Source: an uncultured Bacteroidales bacterium (lineage in GTDB: Bacteria; Bacteroidota; Bacteroidia; Bacteroidales; Paludibacteraceae). Taken from it: a stretch of 32,440 nt of DNA. The notes under the pieces are model-generated. The model saw nothing but the letters and a program-made list of their open reading frames with translations, was not told the origin of the DNA and did no database searches. The stretch lies in NCBI GenBank assembly GCA_903830915.1, contig CAIKVR010000264.1:1-32440 (forward strand), given 5' to 3'. The translations under genes and the position numbers were made by a program. This document shows, one piece after another, positions 19,501-26,869 of the stretch. Numbering within the stretch: position 1 is the first letter of the stretch; each line of letters starts with the position of its first letter.

Positions 19501-19803
19501 ATCTTCTTTTAACTGAACTATCAATGTACGATTTTTACCAACAATAATTGCCTTAGGTTGATAGCCAATGTATGTAAATGTTAAAGTACTGTTTTCATTG
19601 GGAACTATAATTGTAAAGTTTCCATTGTAGTCTGTAATTGTACCTACATTTTTTCCTGGAATTTTAATATTAACACCTGGTAGAGGTTCATTCTTTTCAT
19701 CATTTACAGTTCCTGTCATTTTGAAATTGTATTGCGCCAAAATTGGAGGGATAACTCCAAGAAGTAGGCTGCAAATTAAGACTGTTCTCGCGATTAACTT
19801 CAT
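16555..19803 (-). CDS. susC: SusC/RagA-family TonB-dependent transporter
   Basis: Outer-membrane TonB-dependent transporter that imports oligosaccharides released at the surface. After the signal peptide (1-23) comes a carboxypeptidase-regulatory-like domain (about 28-100: GTVNDEKNEPLPGVNIKIPG, GTITDYNGNFTI). The TonB-box-like SusC motif DEVVVVGYG is at 106-114, followed by KKSDLTGSVGSV. The plug domain includes VIDGIPFDVP and NPNDIASIEILKDASATAIY, and a 22-strand barrel ends SFKFGVNFNF with the terminal aromatic residue. Its 1082 residues are normal for the family. It follows the FAD oxidoreductase gene after a 104-base gap, the largest gap in the upstream half of the operon, so a second promoter there is possible, though I see no good TAnnTTTG element. 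Confidence 0.98.
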   Translation of the reverse strand: MKLIARTVLICSLLLGVIPPILAQYNFKMTGTVNDEKNEPLPGVNIKIPGKNVGTITDYNGNFTIIVPNENSTLTFTYIGYQPKAIIVGKNRTLIVQLKEDSKMMDEVVVVGYGTMKKSDLTGSVGSVKLGNIEEKSYSNLQQAIGGKVAGVVVNENSGEPGAGLSIEIRGGASLNYSTEPLYVIDGIPFDVPQITGGSTFAPGTSTSPIAGINPNDIASIEILKDASATAIYGSRGANGVVLITTKQGTEGKPKISINYSHGLSNPQKQIDVLNASDYAHFVNECKYNRSTNPTDPSYVPPFTADELASIPNYNHQAEVSRTGQTKDLNITLSGGTKTSKYYISAQYFNQQGVILNSQLDRYNAKFNYDIEITPKLKLSNSITLTRTTQNGTSVGSFGGSFLYSAAAWAPTAPLINPDGTYNILNNYMYGDKIISDLDWGTIYYKERYYSSVLSNINTNIYGFHNPLAQLLDYTNNNTTTQILANSSLSYTINKQLTLNARLGVTSSNGLVENYRPTTVPVVSTWKGMAYLGNSESLKMLYESTINYTNNFGKHYINGVLGATAEKYEVKTFSTSTQGFTQDITGPYLIEAGSLLQSPNSFYSGNQLLSLLGRINYHYNYKYYITLSGRYDGSSKFAEGHRFGFFPSGAVSWRVSKEKFMEDLTFVSDFKLRASYGVTGNQAVDSYNTLALLGAGDKDANNKYNTSFGGVVNIGYAPKGVPNKELTWEQTEQANAGIDISLFKNRIIFTAEVYNRYTSNLLYNVELPWSTGFKNMSTNIGEISNRGLELSLSTVNIQTKKFSWKTDFNIGWNKNRVEKLTGVEGYSVPIPATGTIATYLTLLEAGKSIGDIMGYETLPVWNAESLATKPTQFQPGVKEGYRRYKDQNGDGVLNDNDRVLLGNALPIFTGGFNNSFSFYNIDISAFFTFSYGNKIVNQFSTNFANMSGERNVNQKDYDNRYINITPDMDEATVTRITENNSITHYQVAGSTVDVRELSDLIVEDGSFIRCKEIAVGYTLPKGIVQKLYMTSIHLFANVQNPFTITNYTGPNAESTSTGLARGIDSGSYPLARSFKFGVNFNF

Positions 19804-19907
19804 AATAAAGTGATTTTTTTGTATTATTTATTTACACTTGTTTTTCTATTCTCAATGGTATTTGAATATTGGATATTTTTTGCCCGTGAATGATTGATTT
19901 GATATTT

Positions 19908-22199
19908 TTACATTACTATTATCCCAAACAACGCAGCCGGAACCAATTCCGAAGGATGTTTTAGTTTAATTATCAACGCTTTTGTTTTGATTGAGTCTTT
20001 GAAAACTATATTATTCACAGTCTGATGATTAGACTTTGTGCTGTAAATCACATTTTCTTTGTCATCCAGTATTTCGTACTCTTTTACACAGAATGGCATG
20101 GCGGAATCGTGATGTCCCATTTGTACGTTTTCCATTGCATGGTCGGCATCTGTATCGAAGAAAAGTTTGATTTGGTTGACCCATTGCATATCTTTCCATG
20201 TCAATGTGATTGTTGGATTTTCATCGCTCCAATCGGCTACCCATGCATTACTTTCTATTACCGGTCGAAATATTTCGGTTCGTAAATTACTTGAAGGGAA
20301 TGCCTCCAATGGAGGACTGAATGACAATGCTAAATTTTTGCCTCTGGGTCGACGAATCGGACACCAGAGTTCAAAAGTATCCACTCCAATACCTTCAGGG
20401 GGGCATTGTTTCCCGTAATTTGACACAGCTGGATTCTGATAATTATAGACCGACATGATACCCGTTAGCAATTGATCACTTTCGGCCAATTCAACTGCAT
20501 TATTTTTCATAAAACAGATAAAATAGTACCCTTTTTCCACACTAATTGAATTGAACTCAATTTCTATAATTTGTTCCCCTTTTATCAACGGATAGGTATT
20601 GACAAACAATATTGCATCAGGAGTAAAATTGTAAGGTTTATAGTTTGCTCGAATTTGCACCTCTAAGGTTGTTGTTTCAGTGCTCTTTACTTTCAATTTC
20701 ATTCTAGGGACATTCCCATTAAGCGGCAATAACATAGCTACCGGATAATCTAATTTGAAATAATTACCATTCCCTTTTATCTCGTACAATGCCAATTCGC
20801 TCGAAACATCAATTTTAGCCTTTGTTGTCAATCCTCCAAAATCATTTAATTTGAGTTGAGGTAAGTATTGCCCGGTAGCAATCAACGCTCTTTGAAGTTC
20901 TTTGATAGATGTAGAATCAATAAAGTCAGCCGGTTTTTTGTTTCCTTTAATACACAAAGAAGCCGCCATACCAATAGCTTGTCCGCCATGAGCCGAAGTA
21001 CACATTACGCGTGAGGACCCAAACGCCACGTGTGAAGCACTGATAAGTCGTCCACCAATAAACAGATTATCAATATCACAACTTACATACGAACGATATG
21101 GAATGGGATAAATTCCTTTGGAATGCCACTGGTTACATCCGTTTTTGGCACTGTAAACTCCATCTGACGGATGCAAATCTATAGACCATCCACCATAAGC
21201 AACCGAATCGTAATGATTGCGTTGCTCAATAACATCTTGTTGAGTAAGCATGTAATGTCCTTTAAATCGGCGACTTTCACGTTTGCCGGGAATTACACCT
21301 ACCCATTCGAGGGTGAAATTGGCTGCTTCGGGGTATTTGCCTGAATTTTTGATATAATCCCAAATTCCATATACTACTTTCCATAATTCATATTTAATTG
21401 CCTCTGTATCATGAATAGTATCAATTCGTCCACCATATTCCAGCCACCAGTATTTACAACCGTGATGTCCCGTACTGAAATACTCCGGTTTCATTACTTT
21501 TGGAATGGTTTCCTCTATATCTTTCAACGCGAAATCCGGAGCTACATAACTTACCGGTTTTCCGGTATCTTTCATATAAAAGAAAATGCTGTGACCCAGC
21601 AACTCGCCATATTCATCTTTGTCAGGGGCAAAAAGTTCTAAATGCTCTTCTTTGTCCTCGGCACCAATTCTGTAGGATGCACCCGCTAAATACGATACGA
21701 TTCCATCGCCGGAACAATCGCTAAATAAAGGAGCTGAAAATTCGTATTTCGTCTGGTTCTGTGGATTGAAAGCGAAAACCTTTGAAATGGTTGTATCAGA
21801 AGACTTTTCAATATTAAACACAACGGTATTAAGATATAATGTTATATTCTTCTCTGCCAACACTTTATCTACTAATACCATATCGAATAGAACCGGATTG
21901 CCTTCTTTATTACGGAAAGTATTCTCCACTAATATTTCATCAATCACTCCACCTTCGCGACTCCAACGATTATTGTTTCCCATGTGTGAAGTTGCACCCA
22001 GTACCCATAAACGAACTTCGCTGGACGCATTACCCCCCAAAACCGGCCTATCCTGTATAAGAGCCACTTTTATTCCCTGACGGGCAGCGGTAATTGCACA
22101 ACAAACACCTGCCATTCCACCACCTACTACAACCAAGTCATATTGTAACTCTTTTTGAGTAAGAGATCGTTTTTCTACTGAAAATATTTCATTAATCAT
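19908..22199 (-). CDS. Cytoplasmic FAD-dependent oxidoreductase (FAD_oxidored-type)
   Basis: A 763-residue flavoprotein without a signal peptide. The dinucleotide-binding motif VVVGGGMAGVCCAITAARQG (residues 23-42, GxGxxG variant) is followed by the family's second signature, DRPVLGGNASSEVRLWVLGA. This places it in the PF12831-like group of FAD-dependent oxidoreductases. A later motif, NLFIGGRLISASHVAFGSSR then MGTSAH-type sequence (here VMCTSAHGGQAIGMAASLC), is the conserved FAD-contacting C-terminal part of the core. Residues about 600-763 resemble a discoidin/F5-8-type beta-sandwich (ALSFSPPLEAFPSSNLRTEI), unusual in a cytosolic enzyme. It lies 9 bases downstream of the symporter gene, suggesting that it acts on the sugar that the symporter imports. 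The reaction is unknown. Confidence 0.85.
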   Translation of the reverse strand: MINEIFSVEKRSLTQKELQYDLVVVGGGMAGVCCAITAARQGIKVALIQDRPVLGGNASSEVRLWVLGATSHMGNNNRWSREGGVIDEILVENTFRNKEGNPVLFDMVLVDKVLAEKNITLYLNTVVFNIEKSSDTTISKVFAFNPQNQTKYEFSAPLFSDCSGDGIVSYLAGASYRIGAEDKEEHLELFAPDKDEYGELLGHSIFFYMKDTGKPVSYVAPDFALKDIEETIPKVMKPEYFSTGHHGCKYWWLEYGGRIDTIHDTEAIKYELWKVVYGIWDYIKNSGKYPEAANFTLEWVGVIPGKRESRRFKGHYMLTQQDVIEQRNHYDSVAYGGWSIDLHPSDGVYSAKNGCNQWHSKGIYPIPYRSYVSCDIDNLFIGGRLISASHVAFGSSRVMCTSAHGGQAIGMAASLCIKGNKKPADFIDSTSIKELQRALIATGQYLPQLKLNDFGGLTTKAKIDVSSELALYEIKGNGNYFKLDYPVAMLLPLNGNVPRMKLKVKSTETTTLEVQIRANYKPYNFTPDAILFVNTYPLIKGEQIIEIEFNSISVEKGYYFICFMKNNAVELAESDQLLTGIMSVYNYQNPAVSNYGKQCPPEGIGVDTFELWCPIRRPRGKNLALSFSPPLEAFPSSNLRTEIFRPVIESNAWVADWSDENPTITLTWKDMQWVNQIKLFFDTDADHAMENVQMGHHDSAMPFCVKEYEILDDKENVIYSTKSNHQTVNNIVFKDSIKTKALIIKLKHPSELVPAALFGIIVM

Positions 22200-22208
22200 A
22201 TCTCTTTT

Positions 22209-23915
22209 CTATTTCTTTTTAATCGTACTAAAAAATATCATCGAACCTAATACCAATAATACCAACGAGGTAAGAATTACATATACTCTTCCGGCTAGGG
22301 AAATAATACCCAATGTACCTATTATGATAGCTGTCACTAAAATTCCGATACCAATCATCCGTTTGCCAAACTGATTTTCGGATTTGGATTCAGCTGTTGT
22401 ATCAGGAGCTGCTGCCGCAATGTCTGCTTTGCCTGAAAGGTATAATTGATACATATCGTATTCAAGTGTCGGTTTTTTACTAATCCACAACCAAACTTCA
22501 AGAATTACCATAATTGAAACCGGCACAATAACTCCCATAACCATACTGGTAGCTGTGGATAAAGATTCCCCTGTAATAGCTGGTAACAAAAACTTATACC
22601 CTAACGATATTATGAGCGAAGCAATGGTTGCTCCCAGAACAGTATTACTGTACTGTCGCTTCGAGAACAAGGTCCACATTACCGGCAAATACATTGCACC
22701 ACCGGTAATTGATGCTACGCTCAGAATTACATTGGTAGCACCACCCATAAGTGGAATTAATATACCCATGCCAATTACAACAATCCCCACAAAGAGAGTT
22801 GCAATACGAGCTACCCGCATCAATGTTTTTCCGTTTGAATTTGGATAAATCGCTTTAAATAAATCGTTGGTAATTACTCCGGCTGAGATATTCAGGAAAC
22901 CCTGAACCGAACTGTTGGTAGCAAAAATCAGGCTTATGGTTATCAATCCTAACATACCTGCCGGCAAGACCGTTTGAGCCATGTGCATATAAGCTTGTTC
23001 ACTTTGAATAATAAGTGCTGCAGGATCTATGTTAGCAGCAATTGGCTTAATAGCTCTGAAAATCATTGGAGGTAACATCCATATAACCGGAGTGAAAATG
23101 TAAAATATCCCAAAAAGAATGGGGACTTTTTTTGCTTCTTTAGGCGAAGCTACACTGGTGTAACGCTGAACAAAACTCCATTGTCCGCCCAAATAAAAGA
23201 TATTATAAAATAAAAAACCGAGAAGGAAACTTATAGTATACTTACTGTTACTTAATGAGAAAAAATCCGGTAAGTGCTGAGCATTTATGATAGTAGTAAA
23301 CCCATGAATTCCACCAACTTTATCAAACGATAATGGAAGTAAAATGAGACCGGCAGCTATAAGAATGATAAATTGAAGCACATCAGTAACTACAACTGCC
23401 CACAGACCACCAAAAGTTGTGTAGAAAATGATGATTGCTCCCAGTAAACCAACCCACCAATAAAGTGAAATGCCAGTTGTAACCTGTAATATTATGGCCA
23501 CAGCATACAAACAAACGCCTTTAAGAAAAACCATAATTCCAAGATAAATATAGGAATAGGTTTTTTGTGTTTTTACTCCTAAACGCTGGCAAATGTACTC
23601 AGCAGCAGTTAGGGATTTTGTTTTGTGCCATTTGGGAGCAATTAAAAGACCCGTTACCAATCCGGCAACCGACATTGCCCATTGAATGGTAATTGCCACC
23701 CATCCGGAGGAGTAAGCTATTGATCCCCATACAACAAAAGTGCTTGCGGAAACAAAACCCATAAAGAGCGATAAGCTGTTTATCCACCAGGGTACTGCAC
23801 CTCCGGCTGCAAAAAATGAAAGCATATCGCCACCTCCTTTTTTAGAAAAAGACAAACCAATGAGGATGATTAATAAAGAAAAAGCTATAATTACTACTGT
23901 ATCTGTAATACCCAT
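22209..23915 (-). CDS. Sodium:solute symporter (SSS family)
   Basis: Inner-membrane Na+-coupled transporter of the SSS/SGLT family, 568 residues, with about 13-14 hydrophobic segments. The first helix is VVIIAFSLLIILIGL. Family features include LSLFMGFVSASTFVVWGSIAY in TM2-3, the AAEYICQRLG cytosolic loop, GGLWAVVVTDVLQFIILIAAG, and QRYTSVASPKEAKK after GGQWSFV. A charged, Ala-rich insertion near residues 480-515 separates the last two helices. It is the first gene of the minus-strand operon and is divergent from the LacI regulator. In a galactan PUL it plausibly moves galactose, anhydrogalactose or a related monosaccharide from periplasm to cytoplasm; the ligand is not readable from the sequence. 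Confidence 0.93.
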   Translation of the reverse strand: MGITDTVVIIAFSLLIILIGLSFSKKGGGDMLSFFAAGGAVPWWINSLSLFMGFVSASTFVVWGSIAYSSGWVAITIQWAMSVAGLVTGLLIAPKWHKTKSLTAAEYICQRLGVKTQKTYSYIYLGIMVFLKGVCLYAVAIILQVTTGISLYWWVGLLGAIIIFYTTFGGLWAVVVTDVLQFIILIAAGLILLPLSFDKVGGIHGFTTIINAQHLPDFFSLSNSKYTISFLLGFLFYNIFYLGGQWSFVQRYTSVASPKEAKKVPILFGIFYIFTPVIWMLPPMIFRAIKPIAANIDPAALIIQSEQAYMHMAQTVLPAGMLGLITISLIFATNSSVQGFLNISAGVITNDLFKAIYPNSNGKTLMRVARIATLFVGIVVIGMGILIPLMGGATNVILSVASITGGAMYLPVMWTLFSKRQYSNTVLGATIASLIISLGYKFLLPAITGESLSTATSMVMGVIVPVSIMVILEVWLWISKKPTLEYDMYQLYLSGKADIAAAAPDTTAESKSENQFGKRMIGIGILVTAIIIGTLGIISLAGRVYVILTSLVLLVLGSMIFFSTIKKK

Positions 23916-23954
23916 AAAATAAAAAATTAATGTAAGTCAATAAAATACTTTTAC

Positions 23955-23970
23955 AATAACCCTGGTTATT
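23955..23970. promoter_or_regulatory. Palindrome in the symporter leader
   Basis: AATAACCCTGGTTATT is a 7+2+7 inverted repeat 40-55 bases upstream of the symporter ATG. It lies inside the predicted 5' leader if transcription starts near 23995. It could be a third operator or a small hairpin; it does not match the CG-centred LacI-type sites nearby. Confidence 0.35.
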
Positions 23971-24002
23971 TTATGTGTGATTATTTCTAAAGTATTATTA
24001 TG

Positions 24003-24010
24003 CAAATGTA
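24003..24010 (-). promoter_or_regulatory. Candidate -7 element for the PUL operon
   Basis: On the minus strand the sequence reads TACATTTG, matching the Bacteroidota -7 consensus TAnnTTTG. Transcription would start near 23995, giving a leader of about 80 bases before the symporter ATG (23915). I find no perfect TTTG at the -33 distance. The LacI-type operators lie 45-97 bases upstream. Confidence 0.45.
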
Positions 24011-24054
24011 AACTAAACTAACTCTAAATTATAAAGTCTCGATTAAAAAAGTGA

Positions 24055-24070
24055 TTGTAAACGATTACAA
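24055..24070. promoter_or_regulatory. LacI-type operator 1
   Basis: TTGTAAACGATTACAA is a near-perfect palindrome with a central CG (TTGTAA-nCGn-TTACAA), the classic form of LacI/GalR-family operators. It lies between the divergent regulator and the symporter operon. Binding by the adjacent LacI protein is inferred. Confidence 0.75.
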
Positions 24071-24084
24071 TTAAGAATAAATCA

Positions 24085-24100
24085 TCGTAAACGATTACAT
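24085..24100. promoter_or_regulatory. LacI-type operator 2
   Basis: TCGTAAACGATTACAT repeats the core GTAAACGATTACA of operator 1, with less symmetric flanks. The two centres are exactly 30 bp apart, close to three helical turns, so two dimers would bind the same DNA face. It lies just upstream of the predicted lacI promoter. Confidence 0.7.
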
Positions 24101-24116
24101 TTGGATGGATATTGTA

Positions 24117-24144
24117 TTTGCTTTGAAATTTATATATATATTTG
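24117..24144 (+). promoter_or_regulatory. Candidate promoter of the LacI-family regulator
   Basis: TTTG at 24117-24120 and TATATTTG at 24137-24144 (TAnnTTTG) are separated by 16 bp, slightly shorter than the usual Bacteroidota spacing. Transcription would begin near 24151, after the upstream ATG at 24105 and before the ATG at 24171. This supports the latter as the real start. Confidence 0.5.
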
Positions 24145-24170
24145 CATTGAGTTTTACCAACCCAGATTCA

Positions 24171-25196
24171 ATGAAAAAATACGCAACTCTTAAAGATATA
24201 GCCAATGCTTTGAAAATTTCAACAGCAACAGTTTCACGTGCGTTGGCTGATCGTTGGGATGTAAATGCAGAGACTAAAAGGATTGTTTTTGAAGAGGCAA
24301 AGCGTCAAAACTATAAACCGAACCCCATTGCAAAACGTCTCCAAAACAGACATTCTAAGACTATTGGATTGGTTGTTCCCGAATTTAAAACATCTTTTTT
24401 CCCTAATATTATTTCAGGTATTCAAAAGGTAGTGGATGAAGCCGGGTTTCAACTGCTAATTACACAATCGCAAGAAACGATGGAAGTAGAATTGCGTAAC
24501 CTGAAACTGTTGGAAAATAATATGGTGGAAGGAATTCTTATCTCAATTACCCGTGAAGGTGAAAATTCGGATTATTATCAGGAATTGATTGATAGTGAAA
24601 TTCCGATTGTTTTTTTTAATCGTGTGTCCTCAAGTATTGAAGCTCCAAAAGTAATTATAGATGATTACAAATTAGCCTTTTTTGCTACAGAACACTTAAT
24701 ATACAGTGGATTTAAAAAGATATATCATTTTGCCGGACCCGAGAAACTCAGCGTCACCATGGAGCGAAAGAGGGGTTTTCTTGATGCAATGAAAAAACAC
24801 CATCGGGATATATCAGAAAATTCTGTATTGACAACCGGCGTTTTCAGCGATAAAGGTTACGACGCTATGAAAATGCTCATTCAAAAAAACGATTTACCCG
24901 AAGCTATATTTTGTTTTAATGACCCTACTGCATTGGGTGCTTTGAAAGCCATTAAAGAAGAAGGACTCATATGCCCTGACGATATTGCTTTAGTTGGATT
25001 CTCCGAAACTGAGCTTGCACTTTTAGTTGACCCACCACTAACAAGCGTTCAACAACCCTCCTTCGAAATGGGTGAAGTTGCTGCACGATTACTGATTGCA
25101 CAAATCACACAAAATCCTGTGCCAGAGCCTGAAACTGTTTGTTTAATAGCAAAATTGAATGTCAGGAAATCATCTATTAAAGTAAAGGGGGATTAA
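24171..25196 (+). CDS. LacI/GalR-family transcriptional regulator
   Basis: Sugar-responsive repressor or activator, 341 residues from this start. The N-terminal HTH is clear: TLKDIANALKISTATVSRAL, followed by the hinge region NYKPNPIAKRLQNRHSKTIGLVVP. The rest is a periplasmic-binding-protein-like effector domain (SFFPNIISGIQKVVDEAG, PEAIFCFNDPTALGALKA, DIALVGFSE, PLTSVQQPSFEMGEVAARLL). An in-frame ATG at 24105 would add 22 hydrophobic residues that the family does not have and lies upstream of the predicted promoter, so I chose 24171. It is divergent from the PUL operon, with two operator-like palindromes between them, and most likely controls it in response to a released sugar. PULs more often use HTCS, SusR or ECF/anti-sigma systems. 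Confidence 0.93.
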   Translation: MKKYATLKDIANALKISTATVSRALADRWDVNAETKRIVFEEAKRQNYKPNPIAKRLQNRHSKTIGLVVPEFKTSFFPNIISGIQKVVDEAGFQLLITQSQETMEVELRNLKLLENNMVEGILISITREGENSDYYQELIDSEIPIVFFNRVSSSIEAPKVIIDDYKLAFFATEHLIYSGFKKIYHFAGPEKLSVTMERKRGFLDAMKKHHRDISENSVLTTGVFSDKGYDAMKMLIQKNDLPEAIFCFNDPTALGALKAIKEEGLICPDDIALVGFSETELALLVDPPLTSVQQPSFEMGEVAARLLIAQITQNPVPEPETVCLIAKLNVRKSSIKVKGD

Positions 25197-25425
25197 TAAA
25201 TTATCACAAATAACGTTTTTTTTAACTTGACCTCGTTTTTTAATTTTTCAACATCAATAGGGAATTTATTAAATGTTATAATTGAGGTGCCATTTGATTT
25301 TGAATTTATACTTCTTCCAATTGTAACTTGTCAATTTAAAAAAGGACGACTGGATTTGTTGTATTCATTTGTCCCAGTTTAAGAGTCAAATGGCTTTGAA
25401 TTTGTGTTTGATTTGTTCTATTTTT

Positions 25426-26376
25426 CTATTCTTCAATCATATAATCTGCAATATCAAGACCTTCGGAACGTTGAACTTCAGTTGCAATATCTTCCAAAAT
25501 TTTAGATATTTTAATTTCGCAATTCACTGATTGTTTTATTTCTTTGACTTTTGTACTCCATTTCTCATAACCTCCTAAGTCTGGGAATAAATTTATATTT
25601 CGTTTTTTCAATACTTGACATTTATCAATTGACAATCCGTTCAGGTTTCCGGCTCCAAGCCATACTAAGTCCGGAAAAACAGCACTAGCTATTAATGCTG
25701 ATTTCTCACTCTCTACGATTGCCACGGATTTATCCGGGTAAAGTTTTAGAAGGTGTTCACCGAAAAAACATTGCTGCAAATTAAAATCTTCTGGTAATGT
25801 TCCGGCTTTCTTTAGTTTATTATGCACCCAATCAATCGCTCCGCTTTGATGTTTTATTCTTTTTCCAGTTTCGAGGTTGTATTGCATGATTTTACCTGTA
25901 CGGACTTTACCATTAATGTCGATTTGCCAAAAGATAACTTCTTTATTTTTGGTTGCTCCGAGTAAGTAGTTTTCAAATACCTTTTGGATTTGTTCTTCGG
26001 AGAAATGGTTTTGCAAAAATGAAACGAAATTGCTGTGAGGGCTTAGGGAATCAATTATGTAGGAGAAAGGGATAGTTCCGATTGGTTGGGATGGGGTTAT
26101 TTGTTTTATTGTATCTGGTATATGAGACGTGCCATACGACCTCACCCCAGCCCTCTCCAAAGGAGAGGGAGAAAGAGGATTTTCCGTAAAATATTGTTTT
26201 GGGGTGTAATGATAACCACATTTGGATTCACGATTACATCTGCCAACGGTATGATGAATATGTTCGTGGGTATTGCCATTTAGGTATAAAGTAAAGCTAT
26301 GTTTGGTTTCGCATGAAGGACAGGTATGGCGGGTGGATTTGCCTTTGTATTTTTGTAAATATGGAGAAGTGAACAT
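25426..26376 (-). CDS. Toprim/zinc-finger DNA primase-like protein of a mobile element
   Basis: A 316-residue protein of the type found in Bacteroidota integrative elements (DUF6371/Toprim-like). An N-terminal zinc ribbon is formed by C19-P-S-C22 and C47/C53 (RCNRESKCGYHYTPKQY). A Toprim-like half follows: VAIVESEKSALIASA with E222 and INLFPDLGGYEKW with D266. Between them, residues about 68-79 read LSPSPLERAGVR. That stretch is encoded by a GC-rich palindrome (26151-26169) that looks like an inserted repeat kept in frame. The gene would act in replication of the excised element. It ends the mobile-element gene run, 230 bases from the LacI gene. No relaxase or mobilization gene adjoins it, although such genes often do in related elements. 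Confidence 0.8.
   Translation of the reverse strand: MFTSPYLQKYKGKSTRHTCPSCETKHSFTLYLNGNTHEHIHHTVGRCNRESKCGYHYTPKQYFTENPLSPSPLERAGVRSYGTSHIPDTIKQITPSQPIGTIPFSYIIDSLSPHSNFVSFLQNHFSEEQIQKVFENYLLGATKNKEVIFWQIDINGKVRTGKIMQYNLETGKRIKHQSGAIDWVHNKLKKAGTLPEDFNLQQCFFGEHLLKLYPDKSVAIVESEKSALIASAVFPDLVWLGAGNLNGLSIDKCQVLKKRNINLFPDLGGYEKWSTKVKEIKQSVNCEIKISKILEDIATEVQRSEGLDIADYMIEE
26151..26169. repeat. GC-rich palindromic repeat inside the primase-like gene
   Basis: CCCTCTCCAAAGGAGAGGG forms an 8-bp perfect hairpin with a 3-base loop in otherwise AT-rich DNA. The surrounding segment (about 26140-26180) resembles a short interspersed repeat that I recall from many Bacteroidota genomes, usually between genes. 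Here it is in frame and adds about 12-20 residues to the protein. Confidence 0.6.
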
Positions 26377-26430
26377 AATTTCTTGTTGATTATAATATCT
26401 TATTTTGTTGTCCTCTAGCCGGATAGGCTT

Positions 26431-26460
26431 TTACTTTTTTGCTACAGCCCAAAAAAGTAA
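26431..26460. repeat. Inverted repeat TTACTTTTTT / AAAAAAGTAA
   Basis: A perfect 10-bp inverted repeat flanks GCTACAGCCC. It is followed by GGCCGCCGCTGTGG and then sequence that I recall as repetitive between genes in Bacteroidota accessory DNA. It could act as a terminator for transcripts entering from either side, since both arms are A/T runs, or be part of a dispersed element. Confidence 0.5.
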
Positions 26461-26727
26461 ACAAAAAAGGCCGCCGCTGTGGATAAAAAGCTAAAAACTG
26501 GCTTCATTCTGCTAAAATCTTCCAAACTCCTCCCTGTGGTCGTCAAACAGGAAGATTTCTATACGCTCCATTGTGCCATTTTTATTAACGCTTTTTATTC
26601 ATATCGTTTATATTTTTCTAAGGTATTCATGATCATTCTTTGCAAAATTCTCCAAGGCGGAAAGTAGATCGTGCAATTGAATGAGTTTATTTAAAATGTA
26701 TCTGTTGTTTACTTAAGAATGGTATTT

Positions 26728-26769
26728 AGTTGCGGTGTGAAATGGCTGAAACCATTTACTGTAAAGGAT
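26728..26769. repeat. Imperfect repeat, copy 1 (100-bp period)
   Basis: Three blocks, AGTTGCGG (26728-26735), CTGAAA (26746-26751) and GTAAAGGAT (26761-26769), recur at exactly +100 in copy 2, while the bases between the blocks differ. An inverted GCGCAAC box follows at 26785-26791. Fixed spacing with variable filler suggests a protein-binding array or small structured RNAs. Confidence 0.55.
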
Positions 26770-26827
26770 AGTAACGATATTTTAGCGCAACTATTATACT
26801 TTTTTGAAGCGTTTTATTTTTTGTTTT

Positions 26828-26869
26828 AGTTGCGGGGTATTTCTTCTGAAAGCTATACTGGTAAAGGAT
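26828..26869. repeat. Imperfect repeat, copy 2 (100-bp period)
   Basis: AGTTGCGG (26828-26835), CTGAAA (26846-26851) and GTAAAGGAT (26861-26869) repeat copy 1 with identical internal spacing. Inverted CCGCAAC boxes follow at 26879-26885 and about 15 bases later. It lies 75 bases past the stop codon of the DUF3987 gene. Confidence 0.55.

Noticed and set aside
24105-24170. N-terminal extension of the LacI regulator
   Set aside because: The 22 hydrophobic residues precede the normal HTH start, and the codons overlap the predicted promoter, so the ATG at 24171 is preferred.
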